A stretch of DNA of 64,000 bases from the NCBI GenBank assembly GCA_013397435.1, contig VZRG01000296.1:549633-613632 (forward strand), written 5' to 3'. Positions 1-9,800 of this stretch are shown piece after piece. Numbering within the stretch: position 1 is the first letter of the stretch; every line of letters starts with the position of its first letter. The DNA is from Erythrocercus mccallii (taxonomy: Eukaryota; Chordata; Aves; Passeriformes; Dicruridae). The translations under genes were made by a program, and so were the position numbers. The notes under the pieces were generated by a model, which had not been told where the DNA came from, searched no databases, and worked only from the letters and a program-made list of their open reading frames with translations.

Positions 1-3000
1 TTAGGCAAAGATGCCTTCACTCTTCATTTTCAGAACACTGAAATGTCATTAATTTCTGCTGTCGCCACTCCTTCAGAACACTGTGTTTCCTGCATCTTCC
101 CTTTCAAAGCTATTTATTTAAGAGACAAACATAAATGCCATGACAAGGAATGCTGCAGTGCCTTTTAGAAAAGCAAATTATTATATACAATAAAAAATGT
201 TTCTAGCAATCAGAAATCACTGATGTATTTGTAGGTTTGCACAAGAACCAAGCTGAGAGGGATGAACTGAGGCATGGAGTGTTTCCTCTTCTCATATACT
301 TTAGCATGTCATAAACTAACCCAATCTCATAGGAAACAAAGTACTTTGTTATGACAGACTGTCCTTTCCTAAAAATGAGGAAGTGTAAATTATCTATTTT
401 AGAAACAATTTTGATATTAATATTCAGAAACAATCTTAGCAAAACTAGGGATAGATCCCAGCATAGTTGCTGGGATTTAAAAGTAAGAAATTGGTCTCGC
501 TTAATTCTTCTCTCTCCATGTGGAATGAAAGCAGTTATGATCATTACATAATTCTTTGTGAAGGTCAGGTGCTGCAAATGGGATTCATTCCAGTCAGCAC
601 ACAGAACCAGCTCCATGAATGTTCAGCTATTATTAATCATTAAGGAGAAGATTAAGACCTAAACCCTTTTCTATTTCTACATTGTGGAGATACTCTCATC
701 CTCTTGTAGTTTGTGCCTCTTGCCTTCCTTGGAGACAGGTTGGAGACCTGATTTGGGGCTTTTTTTTCCACACATGGAATTCAGTAAGACTCACTTTTAA
801 AACCAAACTCTAACAGAAGGTGCTGATAATTCCTCTCCTCCTTTTATATGGTATCCTACAGATTGCAACCTTTATCTGCCATTTTTCTACCGCTCAAATC
901 AAGGCAAACATATTTACCACCTATGAAGAACAATTTAAGAAGTTTGCAGACTACTTTTAGTGTTTAGACTGGGTGATGAATTATCCAAACCCCATACTTT
1001 GGGTACTATTTTTCAGTATGCTCCTCAATTTTTACAACAAATAATAACTTTGCCTTATGTTCATTGCCCTCAAAACCAGTTTTCCTAGATGTTGGAAGAT
1101 AGCTAGAATGGTGATCAGATACTATCTGAGTTCAACAAGGTGCTCACTCACACAGCACTGTGTTTTATGTCCTGGCAGGCATTGGCAGCAGAGCTTCATT
1201 TATGATATTCTGAAGAACTTTTATTTCCTTTGTGCTACCCTTCATCTGCCCATGAGCACAGAAGACTTTTTAATTTTAGGTTTTCATTAGCTATTTTAAA
1301 GCAAATACGGAGTCACAGCAGAATTTTCCTGATAGGAAAACATTTCTGAATAGACAGTTATATTTCGGAACACATCTTGTTCAGTAGTCTGATATAGACA
1401 AGGAACAACCTGAGGTTCACTTTTGGGGTTTTGTCTTAGTCAAGATTTGTTAAGAGAGTAAAGCCTCACATGACAAAATTATCTATTAATTGTATTTTAT
1501 TTTTGTCAGTGAAATATAAAAATGACTTACTCGAGTTTGTTAACCTTCCATACTGGATAAAACAGCAAAAAATATTTAATGAGTTCCTCACAGTAATGAC
1601 AAGGAAGGAAAACATTGGGAATAACAACAACACAAAATTTTTAAAGTTCAAGGAAGTGAAAAAGATTAAAAACTCAAGAGATAGCCATACTACTTTCATA
1701 GTACACAATGCTGGGAAGCCCCCCTGAGATCTATTACTAATCAATGTGGATTGTGTAGTTTCAGCAGCATTTTAAAACATCTGCAATTCAAATGTAAACA
1801 CTGAGTAGGTTTTGCAAGTTTGCTGAAGTATTTGATAAGGATGTTCTGGCATATTGCAACACGGATTTCTGCTTTGCCCTATTACATGCTTCCTGATTGT
1901 TTCCAACGACCTATAGTGACTCTTCATGGCTCAAATGTTACTGAAGGACCTCATTTTTGAGATCTGACAGTGTTTTATGCATACCTGACACTTCCCAATG
2001 AGAATATCAAGCCTGGGGAGAAAAATAAAAAACATACAACTCCTGAGCAAAATGTATCAAACACCATCCCCACCCCCACTCCTTTGTCAGAAAAGACATT
2101 ATTTTACTGGCTCTAATTATGTAAATTCCAAATAAATTTTGGAACAAACTCACAACCAGCAAAAAAAGTTCTTCTTTCCTTTCAGAAAAAATGCAAGAAA
2201 GCTCCAGCATCCGGTTATCCCTGACAGATTGTCTGGTTATAACTTCTGTTTTGCCTTCCCCCCATATCTCCATCCTACATCCCAGCACAACCTCAGGCAA
2301 GCAGGACACACTGTGTTCCATCATGAGTAACTGTCCATGGTTAAGGCACTCTGCAGGAAAATGGTACACATTTTTAAAACTAGCTCAAGCTGCAAGAATA
2401 CATTTCTGAGATCTCCAACCAGGTCATTGTATTACAGCTGCCACCACCACTGTAATTTAAGAAGGAAAGAAATACAGGTGTCTCTACCTTTAAAAAAAGC
2501 AGTGGTATCACTCTGCCTTTAGGACTGACTTCAGCCTCAATTACCAGGAAAAACAACCATACCCACAGCCTGTTGTAGTATTTTGTACTCAGAAGTTCTA
2601 GACTGGTCCTTACCTAGCCTTACTGAGGCTTCTGCATTGTCCAGTCTTAGGCAATATTTTCTCTTCACAATATAGAGAATGCTAACACAATATAGAACTT
2701 TGGATTCTAGATTTCAGTCTGAGGTTCCCATTTTGCAAGAACGTAACTTCTTTAAAAGATTTGGTTTTATCTTCCCTCTCTAAATATGCTAACGATGCTC
2801 ATTCTTACACAACTCTGCCTAATTAGACTATGGATGTAAAATCTGATTGTCTGACACCAAGTGAAAGTAACATGGATAAAGTAAAAATTTTATCCAAAAC
2901 CATGAAGTTCTATCAATGCCAGATCTGTATAACCTTTGTTCTAAGTACCTCTTACAAATGCTTGACCCTGAAAAATATGATGGTTTACCTGCAAAATCAA

Positions 3001-3660
3001 ATTAAGAGGTCCTGTAAATTTCAGGGTTAGTCCAAGTAGCTGCAATACCACTTTAAATATATATTATAAAGACTTTAATATAATAGCTGTCTTCGGGGAT
3101 TACTGCATCTCCAAGTATTGCAAACCCAGCTTTTCTCCTTCTTAACTTAGCAAAGTATAACTATGATGCAGCAATCCTGACATTTTGGGAAAGCAAAGGG
3201 CAAAAACTGAAGATAAATCCTTAAAAATTATTATACACAGCTGAACTCTTTCTAGAGTGCAATCAGTTACAGACATAACATCATGTTGATATTTTTAGGA
3301 ATATACTTCATATCAAGTTTTCTTATTGGAACCACCTCAGCTTATAGTCTGTAATATAACGCCAAATAAAATAAAAAAGCAACACTGCCTCTAAACCCCT
3401 AGAAAAAGGAAATAAAATCTGACGTACATCAAAAACAAGTGGGGCAGCACTTTGCACTCTGTTAAGATGTATTTTCTCAGCCTAGAGGATTTCTTTTTGC
3501 TAACAGGAATGAACAATAGCTCTCGAATCCTCTTCAGGCAGCTCCAGGAACTCCTATGACCCACGGGCACGTTCCTCAAAGCTCACGTGACATCTTAAAT
3601 ACACGACACCTGCAACGTGCAAACGCAAAGGACAAACAACAACAAGCAAGCACGCGAACA
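1..3660. other. AT-rich intergenic DNA upstream of the TDRD15 promoter
   Basis: No gene, RNA or repeat family could be recognised in this stretch. Open frames are short (137 codons at most) and show no domain, convincing splice frame or promoter context, so they are treated as chance. The sequence is AT-rich and ends abruptly at the CpG-rich promoter. From the human gene order (APOB next to TDRD15 and divergently transcribed), APOB would be expected further to the left, but nothing here resembles it. That synteny is outside knowledge, not something visible in the window. Confidence 0.5.
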
Positions 3661-3811
3661 AGCAAATAAAGCATAGCTCCGGAAGGAAAGGGAACCAGGC
3701 CGTAATGCCCCGCGGGAAGGCGGGACCGGGACTCGAACCGGCGACTCCAGCCTCACCTCCCGGCTCTCCTAAACCCCGCTCCAGAGGCGCGAAAGTCCCG
3801 GGCGGTGCCGC

Positions 3812-3823
3812 TGCGCACGCGCG
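3812..3823 (+). promoter_or_regulatory. NRF1-type binding site
   Basis: TGCGCACGCGCG matches the NRF1 consensus YGCGCAYGCGCR at every position. NRF1 activates many CpG-island promoters, including housekeeping and germline genes. Binding is inferred from sequence only. Confidence 0.6.
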
Positions 3824-3854
3824 TTCCCGGCAGCACGTTCCGGCCTCGCTTGGC

Positions 3855-3866
3855 GCTGCCATTTTG
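3855..3866 (-). promoter_or_regulatory. YY1-like site
   Basis: GCTGCCATTTTG resembles the reverse complement of the YY1 motif (core CCAT), a factor often placed just downstream of transcription starts in TATA-less promoters. One position departs from the strong consensus. If it acts this way, transcription would begin close to 3,850-3,870. Confidence 0.4.
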
Positions 3867-3879
3867 GGCGTGCGGCGCT

Positions 3880-4008
3880 GCCGGGTGCAGCTCGGCGGTG
3901 CTGCCCGCGGGCGCTGAGGCGGCTGCGGCCGCTGCTGAAAGGCGCTGGGCTCCTCTCTCCGGCCCCCCTGGGCGGCCGCAGCCTCTGCCCGTGCTCGCCT
4001 CCTCTCAG
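3880..4008 (+). other. TDRD15: TDRD15 non-coding exon 1 (3' end; 5' end not determined)
   Basis: The CpG island runs into CTCTCAG|GTGAGTGCG, an excellent donor with GT at 4,009-4,010, so a transcript starting in the island would splice here. The 5' boundary given is arbitrary, because the transcription start cannot be read from sequence. The exon carries no useful coding frame into TDRD15, and the start codon lies in a later exon. Assignment to TDRD15 rests on strand, order and the matching acceptor at 6,797. Confidence 0.5.
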
Positions 4009-4404
4009 GTGAGTGCGCTGTCAGACAGCGTCGGTCAGAGTGCCTGCTTTGGAGCACAAGTAGCTCAAACCTGTATCTTGTATCCTGCATTTGGTTGCAT
4101 TTAAAAGGCCTTTTGTTATGGCATGAGTTGTATGTATGTTAGTGGTGCATGATAGAAATATGCATGAAGAGTTGCAAGCAAATACGTATGTGTGACCACT
4201 CCTGTTTAGAAAGTAGGTGGTAGGTGCCTGTGTGGTGTTCCTCTGACTGGTTTGGTTTACGGAACTTTAGTGAAGAAAGAATAGCCACACTGTGTTTTTA
4301 GGAGTGTGGATTCAGTTTTGTAATTTTGTTTTTTGTAATCTTAAGACTGTAGTTTAGCTAAGTATGAGGAACTTTTCCAGGGTGTGTTTATCAGGCAAGA
4401 GGAG

Positions 4405-5040
4405 GATTTAGAGAATCACAGAATGGTTTGTGTTGGAAGGAACTTTAAAGTTCATCCAGTTTCAACCCTCCTGCCTTGGGCAGGAACACCTTCTACTGTA
4501 CCAGGTTGCACAGTCATCCAACCTGGCCTTGGACACTTCCAGGGATGGGGCACAGCCTGTTCTGTTCTTCACAATAAAATATTTCTTTGTAATATCTAAA
4601 ACTAACTCCCTTTCAGTTTAAAGATGTTTCCCTCTTTCCTGTTGCTCCTTGTCCTTGTAGAAGGTCCCTTTAGGTATTGTAGGGTGCTATTCGGTCTCTA
4701 TGGAACCCTTTTTCAGGCTGAACAACCCAACTCCCTTAGCCTGGCTCCGTAGGAGAGATGCTCCAGCTCTCATCATTTTTGGGGCCTCTTCTGAACTTGC
4801 TCCAATATGTCCATGTTCTTCCTGTGCTGGGGACCCCAGAGCTGGATGCAGCACTGCAGGTGGGGTCTCAGTAGGGCAGGGCAGAGGGACAGAATTTGCT
4901 CCCTGGACCTGCTGCCCACACTGCTTTTGATACAGCCCAGGTTACGTTTGGCTTCCTGGACTGTGAGTGTGCAGTGCTGGCTCGTGTTGAGCTTCTTGCC
5001 AGCACCCCAAAGACTTTATCTTTGGGGCTGCTCTCAGTAA
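4405..5040 (-). mobile_element. CR1 LINE fragment, 3' end, antisense in TDRD15 intron 1
   Basis: Read on the minus strand this is the familiar CR1 3' region. In order it contains the reverse-transcriptase tail and 3' UTR phrases for 'chooses the ... slowly decaying' consensus blocks such as AGCTCTGGGGTCCCCAGCAC, CCATCCCTGGAAGTGTCCAA and the terminal CCATTCTGTGATTCT. About 640 bases are retained, truncated at the 5' end as usual for CR1. It sits between exon 1 and the candidate exon 2 and is inactive. I saw no target-site duplication, which is normal for CR1. Confidence 0.9.
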
Positions 5041-5108
5041 GAGAAGTACTATAAGAATTTAGCTTACTTGTATTTTTCTAATGCATTTTCTATTGTCTTT
5101 CCTCATAG

Positions 5109-5190
5109 AGAGATACAGAGTTGTTAATTGCTGGGCTGTGTTTCCTTTAGAAGATGTGTTACCAATGAATAAGCCTTACAAGGGGGAATG
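5109..5190 (+). other. TDRD15: Candidate non-coding exon 2 of TDRD15
   Basis: An 82-base segment flanked by a pyrimidine-rich acceptor (TTTCCTCATAG, AG at 5,107-5,108) and a strong donor (GGAATG|GTGAGTAAAC, GT at 5,191-5,192). A second acceptor within it (TTTCCTTTAG ending at 5,150) would give a 40-base form. It has a short upstream AUG at 5,165 (start of ATGAATAAG) but no frame into the main CDS. It lies just past the intronic CR1. Spacing and signals fit a 5' UTR exon, but no transcript evidence is available here. Confidence 0.42.
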
Positions 5191-5192
5191 GT

Positions 5193-6797
5193 GAGTAAAC
5201 AGTAAAAAGCCATTTTATAAACTGTAGAAATGTGGCTGTGTCAGTGTGATGCTGTTACTCAGGCTGTGATAACAGACAAGCGTTAATACGCAAATTGTTT
5301 TGTCACGTGTTAGTGCAAATATATCACAGTTTCAGTGAAGGCGGAAAAAAAGGGAGCACAGTTTTAGTCAGGCCCCTTCTAAGTCTCTGCAGTGATCAAA
5401 TGTTTGTTCCAGGCAGACAGAACCAATTCCTTAAGGCTGTTTTTTTTTCATTAAAAGCACCCAGTTTTTCACTTTCTGTTACAGGGGAAGGTGGAAAAAA
5501 GAGGCCTTGTTGAGGCAGGAATTTGTCAGATCTGGGTTTGATACTTCTTTTACTGGTAGGGTTTTTTGGGGTTTTTTTGTGTTCAGTGGTTTTGGTTTTT
5601 TGGTTTTTTTTGTTGGTTTTAGAAGTTATGCATCGTTCTGCCCTACTGCTTTACAGTAGAGGTGCTCATTTATTAGAGTGTGATTTTTTTAAAAAAATTT
5701 TTTTTTGAATGAGAATGTTAGGGATCAATATTTTTGTGAAGAAAGGTTGTGTATTCAGTAGCTACTTTGTGTACGCTTGTGATGAAAACGATCATGATTG
5801 TTTCACTGAAGATTTTTTTCAGGCCAAGGGGGATTTTGCCCCAAAATCTTGTAGTTGAAACTGAGTTGAAGTTCCAGCTTTACATAAAAATTCATAAATC
5901 AAGGTTATCTTTGTCCAGACTATCCTTGAGTATTTATCCACTGTCTTTGCATTTGATGTTGTCTGCGTCAAATTACTTTGTTATAACAGCAGTTCATTTA
6001 ATGGAATTGCATGATTAAATTGTGGTCATATGCAGCCTTTTTAAACAATGTGAAGTCTCAGATTCACACATTCAGATTCACTGAATCATTGATATATGAA
6101 TTGAACTGGAAATTGAGCTTCAAAACTCGATTATAGATCAGAAAAGTACCTGAATGGTTTGAAGATATTTAAACTGTCATAATTGGAGTGTTGAGACCAT
6201 ACAAAACACAGTTGACACTGTTGTTACTTGATGAGCAATGCAGAAACTTGTACATAGATGATAACCTCAGGATGTCCTTGGAATTATGAGAACCTTAAAT
6301 ATGCTATTGGTACAGTTGGTACAGACAGCCAGAGTAACAGACAGACAGTACAGTGTGGAGCTATAAGTTGATGATGATTTGAAGAAGTGGTTTAGACAGA
6401 AAAAGCGAGATGAGCAGGGAATGAGTCCTTGGTCCTTTACATATTAAAAGGAAAGAGAAACAGCCTAGAATACCTTGGTGTTATTGTGGGAGCAACATTT
6501 TGGTTAAAATTAATCTCAAGTGATAAAACCAGTCTGTATCCACATGAGTGAATCTAGAGGTACTTCTTTTCATGTTGTCTGAGCATGTCTTTACTAAAAG
6601 AATTGTGTGGAGTGTATCCCAGTTGCCTAAAACGTGACATTCTTAAATGTTTAGTTTATGTTTTAGCCAGAATTTTAATAATATGCTGTTAAACCATTTT
6701 GAAAACAAATGTCATGTATCATGTAAGTAATTAGTTGCAAAAAAAAACCAAAAAAAGGTGGAAAATTCCAAGATGATCATACTCCTTTTCTTTGCAG
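5193..6797 (+). other. Intron before the TDRD15 coding exon
   Basis: AT-rich, with T/G-rich low-complexity sequence at about 5,550-5,625. No other repeat or gene was recognised. It ends with the polypyrimidine tract and acceptor CTCCTTTTCTTTGCAG (AG at 6,796-6,797). The reading frame of the next exon stays open back to an ATG at 6,758, but those 15 extra codons would be translated from the intron's branch/polypyrimidine region and are not counted as coding. Confidence 0.6.
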
Positions 6798-6802
6798 ACA
6801 GG

Positions 6803-9800
6803 ATGGAATCTCTGACGCCTTCACCAGACTCAGTAGATAAGAAATTGAAGATAACTCATGTAGAATGTCATCCTGAGTGCTTGGTTATAGTGTTCCAGGC
6901 TCAATACAACGCAGGGTGTGAGCTTGACTATTACATACTGCAAAATGAAATACAACGTGTGTTCAAAGTAAAAGATGATGTCTGTGTTGGTGGATCTTGC
7001 TTGGTGGAAGACACAGAAGGAGAATGGCATAGAGGAAGAGTTCTGAGAAAGAAAGGGAATATCTATGAGGCTTTTCTTATAGACACTGGACATGTGTTGG
7101 CTGTTGAGGAAACACATCTTGCTGCTGCTTGTGATGAATTGTTTCAGCTGCCTCCAAAGGTGATTTTGGGTGTTTTTGCAAGCATTCTTCCTCTTGGAGA
7201 AAGATGGGGTCCAAAAGCTGTTAATTATTTTTCATCTCTGGTAGGATTACAGATCACAGGTCATGTGAAGGCTGTTACACCGTATCAGCTGTTTATTCTA
7301 GAAGTTCCTAAGATTATTACTGATGTTCTTGAACTGCAGCTGGGTAAATTTATTGATGGAGATTCATTTTGTCTTGTTGTAGAAACTTTAAGAGCATTGC
7401 CCCAAGGAATGCTTTGTAAGAGGACACCACAACTGTTAAAACAGAAATACCCATTTAGGGAGTTACTTACCTTAAATAATTCTGAGAAACCAACAGATTT
7501 TTGGCATGTTCCAGATCAACTCTTTCCATGTCTACCTGTTGGCAGTAAAGAAAATGTAAAAATAACTGGTGCAATAAGCCCAAATAAATTTTATTGTCAG
7601 GTACAGAAATGGCAGAAAGAGCTGGAATGTTTGACAGGAGCTATGTGTTCGTACTATGAAGCACTTGTTGGAGAAAATACCACACCTTGTGATAGTTTAG
7701 GGCTGCTCTGTGCTGCCAAGAGGCAAAATGGACAGTGGCATAGAGGAGTGATAAAAAAACTTCTCTCTGACCACGTGGAGGTCTGGTTTATGGATTTTGG
7801 CATTATTGAAATTGTGCCACCTAGTTGTATTCGGAAACTGAAAGCTGAGTTCATGATATTACCCATGATTTCATTTCCATGTGCACTGTCTTGTTTTGGT
7901 AGTCAGGATGAAACAGTAATAAAATTTCAGCTCAAGGAACTTACACAAGCCTTAATAGGACAAACCTCTGTGTGTGTCCATGTTGATTTATATAATAACA
8001 CTGAACACTTGTATTATATAACGCTACAGAAACAAAATCCTGGAATTAATGCTGAGCATCCAGAAAACCAGAATGAGACAGCTGCACCCTGTGTCTCGCT
8101 TTTGGAAACAAAAAACAGAAGTATTGCACTGAACCACAAACGAAGTCCTGAAAGAAACAATTCATCTAAGAATTACTCTGGAAACAAAGATACAAAGACC
8201 TGCTTACCTGAATGGGACGTTTCTTTCTCCAGCTCCTGCAAGAGAGAAGAGTTGCAAATGAACTCTTTCTATGGAGCTTTTGTAGTGTATGTCGTAAATC
8301 CATCTGACTTTTGGATTCAAACGTGTAGATACCAGAATGAGTTTCAGGCACTGATGCAAAACATTGCCTGCACATACAATCAGTGTAGAGATGATGAGAT
8401 GGTCCTTAAAAAGCCAGAACCTGGATTACTGTGCTGTGCTCGGTATAGCAGGGATGGATGTTATTACCGGGGTGTTGTCACAAAAGTGTTTCGTGTTAGC
8501 ATTATGGTTTACTTTTTGGATTTTGGAAATACAGATGCAATACCTTGTCACTATGTGAAAACATTGCTTCCCCAGTTTTCTGATTTACCAGCTTTAGCTA
8601 TGTGTTGCTCCCTTGCTTGCACATCTCCTGTTGATGGTGTGTGGGTTAAAAGAGAAACTGATTTTTTTAAAAGCATGGTGTTGAACAAACCATTGCTGCT
8701 TCATGTCATTGGAAAGCAAAACAACAAGTACATTGTTAATGTTCAGTGTCATACTGGTTTCCTGCAAGGAAATGTTGCCACATGTATGGTTCAAGCTGGT
8801 TATGCTGAGTATCGGCTAAAGCCGCCAGATTCTGTTCTAAGGGCAGCAAAAAAGCAGCACAACAAGAATCACCTCAAACGTAAAAAAGAAAAGATCAATG
8901 CAGAGAAAACCAGTAATATTTGCGAAAATAAGGTATCTGGAAATGGAGACATACTTCAGAAGGAAAGATCATTAAATGTGCCGCCAGTGCCTAGAGAATC
9001 TTTTGTGCCATCCTGTTTAGGAGAAGGTGCTGTCTCTAAAATGCATAAATTAGTATGTGAAGAAAAATTAGTTTATAAAGGGCTTGTGTTTAAACCAGGA
9101 GCTGTTTATGAAGTGGTGTGCTCTTGCATTTTTTCCCCAGCAGATTTTTCATGTCAGCTGCAAAACAAATTGCCAGAGCTACATAACTTAATGGAACAAA
9201 TTCAGACTTACTATAAAGATCATACCAGTCCCTACAAAACTGGACAGGTTGCCTGTGTTGTTAAATATCCCAAAGATGGCAGGTGGTACAGAGCAACTGT
9301 TGTGCAGCAGGTATCTGCAAATGAAGTTGATGTGGTTTTTGTAGACTATGGTTATCGGGAAAGAGTTTCACTTAAAGATGTTCAGGGTGTTATTCCAGAT
9401 TTCCTAACTCTAGAAAGTCAAGCATTTCGATGTGGACTTAAAAATGTAGTTTTACAGACTGACTCAGTTAATTGGTCTGAAGAAGTGCACAGACAATTTG
9501 AAGACTTCATTTCTTCTGGAGGACCACTGACTTGCACCATTTATGCTCTTGTTCTTGTGAGCCCCAACTGTTTATGCAATGTAGTTGACTTACAGACCCC
9601 ACTTAGCAGTGTAGAGGAGTTCCTCAGAGAACATGGTCTCACCCAGTCTGAATGTGTTGGATGGAGAAACATTTCATCTTTGGGTTCTCTGTACAGTTTT
9701 TGCTATTCGTCTTTTAATTTAAAAATTGGAAGTGAGGAGGAGGTTTATATAACTCACATAAATAGTCCTTCAAAATTCTATTGTCAGCTTAATCGAAACA

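Larger units (their letters stand above)
3661..4080 (+). promoter_or_regulatory. CpG-island promoter, probably of TDRD15
   Basis: A sharply bounded GC-rich segment with about 45 CpG dinucleotides by hand count, the only one in the window. No TATA box is evident. It contains a full NRF1 palindrome-type site (3,812-3,823) and a YY1-like site (3,855-3,866), both typical of TATA-less CpG promoters. It ends in a consensus + strand splice donor (GT at 4,009). The first long + strand coding region downstream is TDRD15, so this is most simply its promoter. CpG islands often fire in both directions, so a divergent minus-strand transcript is also possible. Confidence 0.75.

Noticed and set aside
203..616. 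137-codon minus-strand frame at the left edge
   Set aside because: No domain, no splice or promoter signals, AT-rich composition; overlapped by an unrelated + strand frame.
3715..3760. GGGACTCGAACCGG in the CpG island looks like the reverse complement of a tRNA T-arm
   Set aside because: The minus strand lacks matching acceptor, D and anticodon stems at the right spacing, and the T-stem does not pair over five bases.
3554..4090. 178-codon minus-strand open frame in the CpG island
   Set aside because: Ala/Arg/Pro-rich composition follows the GC-rich promoter; no domain, and it overlaps the likely promoter and exon 1.
3805..4104. 99-codon + strand frame over exon 1
   Set aside because: It reads through a perfect splice donor into intron and shows no family resemblance.
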